Position numbers and translations under genes: made by a program
Assembly: GCF_910592395.1 (NCBI RefSeq)
Contig: NC_088314.1
Span: 9,736,001 to 9,800,000 of the forward strand
Reading direction: 5' to 3'
Length of the DNA: 64,000 bases
Source of the DNA: Lineus longissimus
Lineage: Eukaryota; Nemertea; Pilidiophora; Heteronemertea; Lineidae
The notes under the pieces: generated by a model
Databases searched by the model: none
What the model saw: only the letters and a program-made list of their open reading frames with translations
What the model was told of the DNA's origin: nothing
Part shown: positions 1 through 11,066 of the stretch, piece after piece
Numbering within the stretch: the stretch's first letter is position 1
Layout of the letters: the number at the start of each line of letters is the position of its first letter

Positions 1-294
1 TAGAGTTCTGCATCAAGGCAGCATAGTATCCACAACCGATTCGTTCCAATAGACCAATAACTTTCCAGCAAAACCGCTGCGAAACTTGCCTACCTCATAT
101 CTCACCGCTAATAACCGTTTGGTGAGCTACAAAACACAAAAGTTCCTCAAAAAATAAGCCAGGGCTGACAGGCTCACGAAAGGAGTCATGTCTAGTGGCC
201 TGACTCTGGTTTTTAAATTGTACTAGCTCAGTCGACCTGTCAATGGAAGGAACCGTCATAAATCTTCTGCCGCCCTGCTGCCTGATATTCGTGT

Positions 295-412
295 TATAAA
301 GCCAGTTCTCCCGAGAGCATGCAGATACCCAGGGAACTTTCAGCCGACAAGATCACAACGAAGACTACCAATTTCCAATCTTATTTCAATTTACCGATCT
401 TGTCATTTCAAG
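295..412 (+). promoter_or_regulatory. possible TATA promoter with non-coding first exon
   Basis: TATAAA at 295-300 is followed about 30 bases later by a stretch ending in an excellent splice donor, TTTCAAG|GTAAGT (exon end 412). This is the layout of a short 5' UTR exon. No coding exon was identified downstream, so the gene it would serve is unknown. Confidence 0.35.
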
Positions 413-1711
413 GTAAGTTACTTAAGAAACTTCCATAATCATATTTCGACTATTCTTCCAATTTTAAATACTCGATTTATAGAAGACCTCCCTAAAATAC
501 CTTTTTTATACAATTTATATGCAATTTTCCAATGAACATTCATGCATTAACTGAAAGGTTTTATCTTAACTTCTATGCCGCGTGCACCACTTTGCAATTT
601 CCATTATTTCTCCATCCAATATAATCTGAAGTGCTGGTTCGGTTTGGGTGAACTGAAGCATGATAGAGCAAAGGAGTTCTTATTTTCATGTATCTGTCGA
701 AGTCCAGGGATGAGGTCGGTTTTTACTGAAAGAATGCCAACATACGCGATGTTGCGAAAAATTCCAATACAATAACTATTTCTGCACGGTATATGGTGCA
801 CTGCCACTTGCGATGTCGGAATCGCATTTATCCACTTCAAATGACGCAAAGCAAAAGCTTTTGCTGGTTCGATTTGGGTGAACTGAAGCATGATAGAGCA
901 AAGGCGTGCACGTGCGTTCTCGCAATTTCATTCAGTGGTAACCTACCATATAAAGGTGTAGGAGTTAGATATATATATTGTCGCCGAACGCGAATTTGCT
1001 TGAATGGTTTGTCTGGGTGTTTGGGCGAGCAGTGGAGCGTAAAATAACAAAGCCGTATGAATTGCGTGCGTTGCCGCAACCGTAATTTCATGTAGTGGAA
1101 ACCTCAAAGAATGCAAATGACTCTTGGCATCGTCTTTTTGCGCCCCCTTTAACAAACCGAACGGACAGAATACGACAACGCATGCAATGCTTTTTTAATT
1201 TACGCCACATTGTACTGTCCTAAAACAAATCCAAAATCTCAATACGTTGAAATTCACACGTATACTAGACCAGTTTGCTTTCATCGCCACAATAAACAGG
1301 GGCTATTTAGCAGTCTGTGATGGCTCGTGTTTCTAACTGCTCTCTAAGGTTTTGTCAAACCAGCCATCATACCTCCACCATTCTCCAAAGCAGTCATGCC
1401 TTCTCTCCTTGCCCTGGTGATTGGCTTTTCACGCATCGTAGAGCGTGGTATAAAGCATAGAGCATGGATAAGATGAAAAAAGAACAAAACCACCTCTTTT
1501 TGACGTACAAAATAACATGTCGAATGAAGAATAAAGAAAAGGACCAGTATGGAAAAATAGCTTTATGGTGACACCTTGGTCAGGGAGAACCTCCCTCCCA
1601 CGTTGTTACCCTCTGCTGATGGCAATGAGAGAATTTTTGGCAGAATACACTTACCTTTTGAAGTTTTATACGAGAAAGATTCATCTGGCAGGTGTCAATC
1701 TATAATTTGTT
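413..1711. other. no gene seen; one 42-bp direct repeat
   Basis: TTTGGGTGAACTGAAGCATG with flanking bases occurs at about 632-675 and again at about 863-905. The ORFs here overlap on both strands and look like chance frames. Nothing else is recognisable. Confidence 0.6.
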
Positions 1712-2200
1712 TGATGTACCAGTTCATTTAAACTTACTTCCATGTGGTACCTTTGATATATGCTCCAGCTTAATTCTATCATATTGTCATCAGGGCCCAA
1801 TTTTCGGAGGGTGTCTGGCGGGCCTTATGCAGCAGACAAAATGTCTGGCATTGGGCATTTTATACTCAGCAGAGTGTAATTGTTAATTTCAAATTGGTTT
1901 TGTTTGGTATCTCCAATGTTTGATCCAGCATGAAATTTTGGAACCCTTATGGGGGGTCTGGGGGGGGGGGGCTTATGCAGAGGACAATTTGTATGGCAAT
2001 ACCGAATCAGGACTCGATGAGTTGCAGCTGTTCAATTCAACTAGGTTTCACATGGTATCTCCAATGTTTGATCGAGCCAATGTTTTTGGTCCCTTGTTTG
2101 GGCCCCCAGGGGCCACAAACAGCAGAGGGAACCCGGCAGACGTCCATATCTGAATATGCTAGGGTACATAGCATATGTTCCTCTACTCGGATGTTGGTAC
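1712..2200. repeat. three degenerate units of about 155 bp
   Basis: Units beginning near 1712, 1877 and 2030 share GGTATCTCCAATGTTTGATC-type starts, then a G/C-rich block and a CTTATGCAG or similar box. The second unit carries a 12-G run at 1960-1971. A 15-G run follows at 2358-2372. Confidence 0.5.
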
Positions 2201-2372
2201 CTTGTTCGTTTAGCCAAAATGCTCTGGGCTGCCGGTCTAATATTATTTTCCGAAGTTTGATCACTTTCCAATTTTATTTGGAAATTTGCTGAAATAGAAT
2301 AGGAAAATTTGAAAAAGTTGTTGATAATAACCATAAATCTTTATGTCCTAACCTCATGGGGGGGGGGGGGGG

Positions 2373-3075
2373 TTATTTTGTGATTGTTCGCTGCAAAAAT
2401 ATTTTCAATGCCGAAAAATAGGATTTGACTAGCGACCAAAACCTCATTCAGTTGAGTACAGTGGTTGTCTGCTATCTAAACCAATGGACAATTTAATAGT
2501 GGGTTTGGTTTGATCTTAACAGATAAAGGAAATGTCTGACTGTAAGGAAAGAGACCTAAATTGTCCAACTCGGCGTCAATCATCTTCTTACCTAGACGTA
2601 TCCTTAATTGAAACTTAAACACCGATGTACTAGATTTTCTTCGTAAATCTGGAAAGACATTTTTTCAGATTACACATAATTTTCTGCGGTTGGTGATCGA
2701 AAACAACCACCAAATATTTAAATCACTCATCAATCTCACTGCCATGTATGAGGGTTCAATCATTCAGAGATGCCGGTGCAAAGTAGATAAATTGTCCTGT
2801 GGCCCCGCGTGGCAGTGAGACTGATTAATTCCTAAGTACCAAATTATTGAGTACGGTAAGGGCAATTTGGCAACTAATACTAATAGCAAGTCCAATAGGT
2901 GTTGGCATTTGTTGAATTTGGACTGTTCAAGGTCCCTCTGCTCCGTCAACAAGTGAGTACTGTGGCCTCTGCAACTTCATCCTCAATCCGGATATTTTGG
3001 AAGTTATTAAGGTTCCTGCAATCAGGCTGCCGTACATGGTTGTGACAGTGTCTAATGGTCATGACAAGTGTCCCT
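2373..3075. other. no gene seen
   Basis: AT-rich sequence with scattered stops in all frames. Only short chance ORFs are present. Confidence 0.5.
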
Positions 3076-3365
3076 GATAGTCCTATGGCTCGTATAAAAG
3101 TGTATCTGACCATCCTGACTGTTTAAATAGCCTACTATTTGATAGTGGTGCAGGGACCAGTGTCGTATTGTTCAAGGAGTCCTTGACTGCCACATTGTGA
3201 AAATGTCTTTGTCATCTTTTTAGAGTGGGACAGGAGCTGATGCCGTCTTGACACAAACAATGACAGTGAACAAGATGAAGCTGGAGTGTAGCTCCATCAG
3301 CATGGAGGAGTACCAATGGATTGATGCCATAGTCCTTTCCCAGCCAACTGACGAGGGATAAGCTT
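3076..3365 (+). pseudogene. decayed retropepsin-like fragment of a retroelement
   Basis: A short open run at 3132-3197 reads LLFDSGAGTSVVLFKE, with the D-S/T-G-A triad of retroviral-type aspartic proteases. A second short frame further on reads MKLECSSISMEEYQW. Stops and frameshifts separate them and no LTRs were found, so this is a relic at best. It could also be a chance match, since only the D-S-G-A core is strong. Confidence 0.35.
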
Positions 3366-4316
3366 AGTTGCCACTACCAGACTATCATGAACATTGGGCA
3401 CTCTTCCTCAATAGGCATAACACCATGCCAGAGACTTAAAACAACCAAATATATTACTATTGCGTGAATTCTCATGTGTCTCATGTCCCGTGACATTTGG
3501 TTGTGACAGTGTCCCCGTTATATTACGGTACTCTAGAGGCACTGCCAGTGCTTCAGTGACTGTTTCACTGCATGTTTATCATGCTTTGGATTCTCAATGT
3601 TTATCATGCTTTGGATTATCAATGTTTATCATTCTTTTGATTCTCAATGATTGTGACTGTGTGATGAACCTAAGTCGGTGAGACAAGCATGTCCTTGTGT
3701 ACATGTACATTCTTTCGGGATGTTCAGAGTCCATGGTTGTGACAATGTCTCTCATATTCGGAATTCCACAAGCGGAACTACAGGTGGATTGGTCCTCAGA
3801 CACCAGCTACCTGCACAGTAATTTATGCCATTATCGTCGGAAACGGTAGGGGCCAACTTGGTTAATTACATGACAGGGCACCAGTCGGTAACATGCACAT
3901 CTTGTTCTGTCAAGGTCTGTCAGAGTAGGGGTATACCAGTTGGCACTTAACGATACATTGTCTGTTCCTGCCTGGACACGTGGATTCCGTTGGTCTCAAG
4001 TTCTCTGCCCTAGCAAGAATGCAGCAATGTATCTCTTTGTCCTGAGAAGTTGGAGGATGGTGGAGCACAGTGGATGCACCGGCTGTGTCCTCAGTGCAGG
4101 CAACGATACAACTGACTCGATCAAGCAAGACTACAAGTCATGAATCTGAAATTGAAAATTCATTATGAATAATGTCAACATCAATGAGTGAAACGTGCGT
4201 ACGGTCTGACTCAAATGCCTGTCGTCTTACCTCAAAGGTCTGGAGGCGAAGAAAAAGTATGTCGATGTATTTAAGAGAGATGGGCCTGTGAAGTAGGCCC
4301 TACAATAGTTTTAAGA
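3366..4316. other. no gene seen; degenerate short repeats
   Basis: GGTTGTGACARTGTC recurs near 3038, 3498 and 3734. TTTATCATGCTTTGGATT recurs near 3577 and 3600. ORFs on both strands overlap and are not convincing. Confidence 0.45.
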
Positions 4317-4497
4317 CCGGTGTAATGTTTTTGAGTGTTTCTGTTTTTGAGTGTTTCCCCTCATTGTTTGGGAACGCTCAAAAATAGATTGACGAGTTTT
4401 TCTGTGTATCCCCCCTATTGAAAAGTCATGGTCTCTCTAGCTGCCTATTGTTTGGAAACACTGAAACATGGGGAACAACCACAGATGTTACACCGGT
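4317..4497. mobile_element. 181-bp MITE copy 1
   Basis: Nearly identical to 13082-13261. The ends are inverted (CCGGTGTAATGTTT against AGATGTTACACCGG). No coding capacity. Target duplication not clear. Confidence 0.75.
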
Positions 4498-5060
4498 ATG
4501 AAGCCTGACAAGAGATGTAAATGGCTGGTGCGCAACTAGCTTATCTGCACTGGCAGAGGAAACTGCCAACGGGAATGTGGAGGTATTGGCCGCTGCATTG
4601 TCGGTAAGTGTTGTTTCATTACTCAATCCAGGACATTCTTCCTTTACTTTACAATGACTCGAACTTGGCCGAGGTCCAACCTTCAAATTTAAGGCGTGAG
4701 ATTGCCTAGGCAGGGAGTGCCAGCCTATGATGATGATCATGATGATATGCCTTAATCATTGTTTAGGAAATTCGTGAAAACTTTTCTCCCACTCTTCCTT
4801 ATCGCCATATACACGTTTTCAGGATGTGAGAAGAGCAAGCTCCTTCCAAGGCGAAGTCATAGGTGCAAGTGCCGCTTTGGGAGATAGGCACCTGGGAAGT
4901 GGAACAGAAGGATCAACACGTTCCCATGAATCTGCAAGTAGGTATCAAAAGTGTGTCAAATGTCATCCCATGCCATTCCACATCCTGCTCATTATATACA
5001 TCTAGCCTATCTCATTATTATTATGCCAGCGCAAAGCTTGACAGCCTCTCTCTGTTTCAG

Positions 5061-5342
5061 ATGTGCGACAATTCTCAGATGTCGGCCAGTTCTCTAAAGA
5101 CGAGGTTGCGTGAGGCACAAGTTGAGTTGCCGAAGAATCAGCAACTGGCTTATTTTTTGGCAAGGAAGAAAAAGACACGGAGTGCCGACAAGAACAATCC
5201 AGCTAGCGCTAGCACAGTAATTCAATCACTGGCAGCCTATGACAGCAACACTGGGGGAGACAGTGAGGATGAGAACATTGACAGTGCTTTTGGACTTGTG
5301 ACTTCGGATGAACCTATCCACTCCAAGGATATGTCAACCTAA
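5061..5342 (+). CDS. candidate 3' terminal exon, unknown protein
   Basis: A good acceptor (CCTCTCTCTGTTTCAG) precedes a 94-codon frame ending in TAA. The product is charged and Ser-rich: LKTRLREAQVELPKNQQLAY, an ARKKKTRSADK basic stretch, then an acidic GGDSEDENID stretch. Codon use and composition look coding. A possible upstream exon lies at about 4863-4931 before a GTAGGT donor, but its own acceptor is poor. It could be the end of a nuclear protein or a transposon-derived protein; no family recognised. Confidence 0.35.
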   Translation: MCDNSQMSASSLKTRLREAQVELPKNQQLAYFLARKKKTRSADKNNPASASTVIQSLAAYDSNTGGDSEDENIDSAFGLVTSDEPIHSKDMST

Positions 5343-5700
5343 CTCCTGATGCGTATCCAATTTAAACAATGTTTCTCAAGTCCATGGGGATGCGATTCAA
5401 ATGGCTTAAAAGGTCACCAAAGGTCACCCAAAAGAGATAAACGCGCGAATGAAGCAACTCGACTATTCTGAGCTCCGAGAGAGAACCACACGATTATTCT
5501 CACTGTTTTTTAATCAAACTTCAATTGCCGGGGGGTAAATACATGGCTGGGATGGACCAAAGTGGAATTAATTCTCAATCTGTGGTTGATTCTTAATCTT
5601 CAGAGTCAGGCCACAGCTGTTTCAGCTAGAATTGAAATGCATGTTTTATCAGAAGCCACCAGTAGTCCAGCTGCTAACCTTAGAATTGTGCATGGTAGGG
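5343..5700. other. no gene seen
   Basis: TTCAATTGCCGGGGGGT occurs here (about 5520) and again at about 6107, so the satellite block between them may be an insertion. Confidence 0.4.
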
Positions 5701-6100
5701 TGGTAGAACAGCCCCTAGGGGTCATTTATCGATTAAGACCCTAATTTTTTTCGCCATCTTGCGGTCACCATCTTGGAATCCAATATGGCCGCCATTTTTG
5801 GCCAGTTTCCTGCAATATCTCGGAATCTATTGCACGTACGGGTATAATTTTGACGGCTTACCCTCGGTTTTCAGGTATGGCGAATTCAACGGAACCAATG
5901 GAAATGCTGTAATATGGCCGCCATACTCGATTCCAAGACGGCCGCCACCGTGAGGTTCTATAATTATTTATCACCCCATATATACATACTGGTTATTGAT
6001 GGAGTCATGAAATTTGGCATATAGGTGACTGGACCCCTAAGGATCACTAATCGATTAAGACCCTAACGTGAAACGCCCCCTAGTGGCAGCCATCTTCAAT
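5701..6100. repeat. satellite-like repeat, copy 1
   Basis: Shares high similarity with 7036-7441. Within the copy, TAATCGATTAAGACCCTAA and the adjoining CCATCTT box recur about 328 bp apart, so it is a partial dimer. It contains several ATGGCCGCCAT palindromic boxes. Confidence 0.75.
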
Positions 6101-6373
6101 TTGAATTCAATTGCCGGGGGGTTCGGGGGTTGTTAACTTTGTGTGTGTGATATTTATCAAATGCCTGTGTACTGAATTTTGTATTGTAAATGCCTGTGAT
6201 CAGAATAGCGCACTGCGCATGCTCCATGAATAAAAGGGAAGTCCTCTTCCTGATGTAACGAGATTTCCGGCTGACGTGTTTTTATTTCATCCCTATTTTA
6301 TCAGATTTTATCCGTCCAATCCTTGTGCTAAAAACCCCCCGTCGCCCCAAAGTGAACTCTGGTAAGATGTCAA

Positions 6374-6390
6374 CCCCCCCCCCCCCCCCC
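6374..6390. repeat. 17-C homopolymer
   Basis: One of eight G or C runs of 12 to 20 bases in the window; likely length-variable. Confidence 0.95.
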
Positions 6391-6539
6391 GACATATGTG
6401 TTTTGATTTTTGAGACTAGTAATAATATCCAAAAGTCGCTTAAAATGGATATAATCCCGAATAAGCAAGCAAAAACCGCAGGCGTTTTGGGCAGAGACAT
6501 GTATTCATCCACAGGCGGAAGTGTGGCTCTGACACATAA

Positions 6540-6735
6540 GGGCCGTTTAGACGACAGGCGAAAAGACCGCATTCGGATCGAATCTGGATGAATCCGGATT
6601 AAAACCACCCAAGGCGATGGTACCTTTTTAGTCCGGATGCAACCACATTGATCCGGATCTTTTTGCGTTTACACGACGAAAAATTAATCCGGATTCGGGA
6701 CGCATCCGGATTTTTTCGCGTCGTCTAAACGGCCC
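6540..6735. mobile_element. 196-bp MITE, Harbinger-like
   Basis: Terminal inverted repeats GGGCCGTTTAGACGAC and its complement, flanked by TAA on both sides (6537-6539 and 6736-6738). A TAA target duplication fits PIF/Harbinger. The interior is rich in ATCCGGAT boxes. Confidence 0.75.
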
Positions 6736-7035
6736 TAATGTCCGTCTTGAACTGTGAAGCTACTCTACCCGTGAAATGGCACGTGATATTGAACGGGGGT
6801 GTGTCCGTAGTATGGGGAAGGGGAAAGGAAGGGGGAAAAGCAACCGTCCCAGCAACCAAACAGCCAGTGGCGTGACTGCCACCAGTGACAGTACGATTGA
6901 GTGCGTGAAAACGTGTCGATGTATTTGCCCACTTCAGCACAAACTCTTTATGAGAGAACTGGAAAATGCAGCGATATATGGGAAGAAGGAGGTTGAGAAA
7001 TTGGAAAGGGAAAGGGAACAACAGTAATTCTGTGG
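6736..7035. other. no gene assignable
   Basis: Holds a 83-codon plus-strand frame (6776-7027) rich in Gly, Lys and Arg, and a longer minus frame across the same bases. Neither has splice sites or a recognisable domain. Confidence 0.4.
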
Positions 7036-7441
7036 TGGTAGAACAGCCCCTAGGGGTCATTTATCGATTAAGACCCTAATTTTTTACGCCATTTGGCGGT
7101 CGCCATCTTGAAATCCAATATGGCCGCCATTTTTGGCCAGTTTCCTGCAATATCTCGGAATCTATTGCACGTACGGGTATAATTTTGACGGCTCACCGTA
7201 CGCTTTCAGGTATGGCGAATTCAACGGAACCAGTGGAAATGCCGTAATATTGCCGCCATACTGGATTCCAAGATGGCCGTCACCGTGAGGGCCTATAATA
7301 TTATTATTTGTCACCCCATATATACATACTGGTTATCGATGGAGACATGAAATTTGGCATATAGATGACTGGACCCCTAAGGATCACTAATCGATTAAGA
7401 CCCCAACGTGAAATGCCCCCTAGTGGCAGCCATCTTGAATT
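7036..7441. repeat. satellite-like repeat, copy 2
   Basis: Second copy of the 5701-6100 block in the same orientation, with the same 325-328-bp internal period. Confidence 0.75.
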
Positions 7442-7815
7442 TCAAAATGGCCGCCATATTTTGGGCTTTCTCCCTGAATATATCTGACACTATTGCAGGT
7501 ATAATTTCATGCCTTACCCTAGGTTTTCAGGTATGACGAATCGAATGGAACCAACGAAAAATTTCATAAAATGGCCACCATATTGGATTTCAAGATGGCC
7601 GCCATGATTTGCGTTTTTCTTGAATATCTCAAATACTATGGATGACACGGACTTGCTTTTTGTGGCATATCCTAGGTTTTTGGGTGTGACGAATCCAGTG
7701 GACCCACTGAAAATTCCGTAAAATGTTCGCCATCTTGGATTTCAAGATGGCCGCCATAATTACGTTTTTTTAAAATGTCTCTAATACTATGGCACATACA
7801 GGCTTCATTTTTAGC
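7442..7815. repeat. tandem units of about 130 bp with ATGGCCGCCAT boxes
   Basis: Three diverged units each contain TTGGATTTCAAGATGGCCGC followed by a TTTTCTTGAATATCTC-type box and a CACTATGGAT-type box. Continues the satellite block. Confidence 0.6.
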
Positions 7816-8141
7816 TCAGCTGACAAAGTCAGCGAAGCTAGCAATATTACTAAGGGAATGGTGTCTGTCCTTCCTTCCTTCCATCCGTGTCACTTTTGGG
7901 CATTTTGTAACCGTAAGACCTGGGCACTTTGTTGACGCTGCTTAATTAGGAGTAGCCCAAGGGGAACTCAGAAACCAAAAATCAGCGCGATCCGACCTAC
8001 ATTCGGCGAATGAGGTCATCGGGAAGTTTTAACTTCTTTCCTTTATACCTTGGTCCACAGAGGAAATACTGTTTTCAAATCTGGCCGAATATTTTTTAAT
8101 AATTTTTCATTTTGACTTGTTATGGAATAAGTTTAGTTTTC

Positions 8142-8972
8142 TATGGCAAGCCAAAGCGGAATTTATTCAAGACTTTAGAATTACCATTCAAGAAGTTAAA
8201 TATAAGTTCAAGAAGGAAATATATGTTCAAGACTAAAATATGTTCAACCTTGAATCAAATGTTTTCAACCTTGAATAAAATATGTTCAACCTTGAATAAA
8301 ATATGTTCAACCTTGAATAAAATATGTCCAACCTTGAACAAAATATATTCAACCTTGAACAAAATATATTCAAGACTCACGTGACCATATTCAAGACGCA
8401 CGTGACCACAAAATTGATGACGTAGAGCGTAGAATCTGTGGTACTTCCGATGCGTTCTGTTTCACGACAGGCATTGCGCATTTTGAACCTATAATTTGCC
8501 TGATATGTCTGTGAAACATGTATCGACTCTGACATTCACTCGGCATCCATGTCATGATGTGTAGGATTACAGTACATGTCAGGTGTAGGCGGCTAGGTAC
8601 GTGTACAACCATGTGTCAAAACCTCGTGCGAACAATTCGAGCTCCGAAACGCAACACAAGTACCATGGGTTCGGGAAAGTCCGGACGCGGGTTCGGGAAA
8701 GTCCGTAAAGCATCAAAACATGAGCAACCACGTCATCAATTTTTGTGGTCACGTGCGTCTTGAATATGGTCACGTGAGTCTTGAATATATTTTGTTCAAG
8801 GTTGAATATATTTTGTTCAAGGTTGACAATATTTGATTCAAGGTTGACAATATTTGATTCAAGGTTGACAATATTTGATTCAGGATTGAACATATTTTGG
8901 TCTTGAACATATATTTAACTTCTTGAATAGTAATTCCACGGTCTTGAATAAATTCCGCTTTGGCTTGCCATA
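8142..8972. mobile_element. foldback transposon 1
   Basis: 831 bp. Long inverted arms start TATGGCAAGCCAAAGCGGAA and extend about 280 bp on the left and 240 on the right. Each arm contains a 21-bp minisatellite (ATATGTTCAACCTTGAATAA type). The arms end in CACGTGACC boxes. Flanked by the 6-bp duplication GTTTTC at 8136-8141 and 8973-8978. The core of about 310 bp has no recognisable transposase. Shares the terminal TATGGCAAGCC and the 6-bp duplication with the element at 18222-19688. Confidence 0.88.
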
Positions 8973-8978
8973 GTTTTC

Positions 8979-9567
8979 ACTGCCAGTTGGTGCTACAGGC
9001 ACATTTGACTGATTTTTTGACGATTCAAAAGCCCGGGTAATGGCGTATAGTTGCGCAGTTGTATTCTGCGCATTGAATTGGCCAAGGAACCAGGCTATAT
9101 TTCCAGAGCATGCTCCGCACAAAACAGTTAAATTCAATCTTTACATGAGCACAAATAAAGTAGTCTTATTCCCAGTTAGCTGATGTAACCTGAGATTTTA
9201 TAGTACAAATATTTGTGCATTTAATCGTGTTGTTTGATGTTTATTCACAGGTACATTGTACGTCAACTAACGATACAGCGCAGTGCGTGCGTGTACCATC
9301 TAAACCATAGGAGAGATGCAGCATTGTCCATTGGCTAATCGTTTAGTTGCACGAATTCCCGCTCTATTTGTGGCAGTCCATAAGGAGACCAAATTATGAT
9401 GACGCAATGGATTGCCCCGGTCAGAGAGTCCAGCTGCGTTGTAAACCGCTGAATGATATGAATCCTACCCTGAAGTTGATGATGTTTTACAATATCTTTC
9501 ACGCAATGCATGATTAACTGGAAATATATAACGCAATTGGGGCAAATTGCGAATGTATGCCCCCGCT
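8979..9567. other. no gene seen
   Basis: Short ORFs on both strands only. Confidence 0.5.
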
Positions 9568-10560
9568 CACACCACAAAAGTTTGAAGTGTGTCAAACCTC
9601 TAGTTCTTCAGTTAACAATCGGAATACCAAAATCTAAGTTGGCTGCTGGCAGCCATATTGGATTTTGGAACACGCCCAAAATTGATAGAGAGCATCCCCT
9701 GAATGACCATTGCACTACAAAAGTTTGAAGTGTGTCAAACCTCTAGTTCTTCAGTTAACAATCGGAATACCAATATCTAAGTTGGCTGCTGGCAGCCATA
9801 TTGAATTTTGGGTCAGGCCCAAAATCGACAGGGAACCTCCCCTACACAACCTCATCACACCACATAAGCTCCAGGTCTGTCACTCACTTGGTTCTTAATT
9901 TACGGGGCGGAATACAAATCACCAAGTCGGGGACCTGGTGGCCATCTTTGATTTCGGGTCTGGCCCAAAATCGATAGGGAACCTCCCCTACCATAGACCA
10001 TTACACCACAAAAGTTTGAAGACTGTTGGACCTCTGGTTCTCCAGTTAACGAGCGGAATGCCAAAATCTAAGATGGTGGCTGGCGGCCATCTTTGATTTC
10101 GGGTCGGGCCCAAAATCGATAAGGAACCTCCCCTACCATAGACCATTACGCCACAAAAGTTTGAAGACTGTTGGACCTCCGGTTCTCCAGTTAACGAGCG
10201 GAATGCGAAAATCTAAGATGGTGGCTGGCGGCCATCTTTGATCTCGGGTCGGGCCCAAAATCGATAGGGAACCTCCCCTACCATAGACCATCACACCACA
10301 AAAGTTTGAAGACTGTTGGACCTCTGGTTCTCTAGTAAACGAGCGGAATGCGAAAATCTAAGATGGCGGCTGGCGGCCATATTGGATTTTGGAACGCGCA
10401 AAAAAACAATAGGGACCCTTTGACACACTAGGCCTACACCCCCTAAAAATTTCAAGTCAGCCGAGCAAGGGGTTCTTGAGTTATAGTCTGGAATTCAGTG
10501 CGGCGGACGCGGACGCGGCGGCGGCGGCCGGAAACCACCCAAGTACATAATGCCCCCACT
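9568..10560. repeat. 145-bp tandem array, about seven units
   Basis: Units start near 9568, 9711, 9855, 10002, 10147, 10292 and 10434, with spacing 142-147 bp. Each has CACCACAAAAGTTTGAAG, a GTTCTCCAGTTAACGAGCGG-type box, GGCGGCCATCTTTGAT and GGGAACCTCCCCTA. It ends in a GCGGACGCGGACGCGGCGG stretch, then a GCCCCCACTTTAGCGGGGGC hairpin at about 10553-10572. Confidence 0.85.
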
Positions 10561-10599
10561 TTAGCGGGGGCATAATCAAAGGAAATATCAGAGTACAGA

Positions 10600-10930
10600 T
10601 ACGTCGTCTGTCTTTAAATACATGATCCTATATACATAGAGTAATGCGTCGCCGCCACACAGATGGTTCGCCAAATCCGTTTCTGATCATGTAATATTTG
10701 GAACAAGCTTATCAAATCACCTCTCTCCTATGTCTGAGGCTGAAGAGATCTAGTGCCTCTAGCCTTTCACTGTATACGTAAGATCCCTTATTCCTGTTAT
10801 TAATTTGGTGAATCTCCTCTGGACCTAAGAGATTAAAAACGCATAATCGTGTTTTCACGAAGGAAGAATTGTCCAACATGCCAATGTCCAAACCGCACAA
10901 CCTGGGGGAAATTAATGATATGGTTTTCAA
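10600..10930 (-). pseudogene. LINE reverse-transcriptase C-terminal relic
   Basis: The minus strand reads YSERLEALDLFSLRHRRE and, after a frameshift, RGDLISLFQILHD. This matches the Y-RL--L-L--L--RR-RGDLI--F-IL block near the end of many CR1/L2-type LINE ORF2 proteins. Truncated and frameshifted, so non-functional. Confidence 0.6.
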
Positions 10931-10975
10931 GGTAGAGGAAGTAAGCAAGACTTACGAACTTGAATAAACCAGACA

Positions 10976-11066
10976 AGAATCCCGGTTGACGAAATGAACC
11001 CTAGGATCCTTAAAGAGATTAAGGATAAAGTTCCAGAGGCGTGCACTATGCTATTCTAAATCATAG
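10976..11066 (+). pseudogene. LINE reverse-transcriptase N-side relic, opposite orientation
   Basis: The plus strand reads IPVDEMNPRILKEIKDKVPE followed by ACTMLF and a stop. This resembles the PGPDGI-PR-LKEL region at the start of LINE reverse transcriptase domains. It is oriented opposite to the adjacent C-terminal relic, so the two come from different insertions or a rearranged one. Confidence 0.4.

Noticed and set aside
4863-5060. Upstream extension of the 5061-5342 frame
   Set aside because: It starts with GTG after a TAG and crosses a good intron 3' end; no ATG and no decent acceptor.
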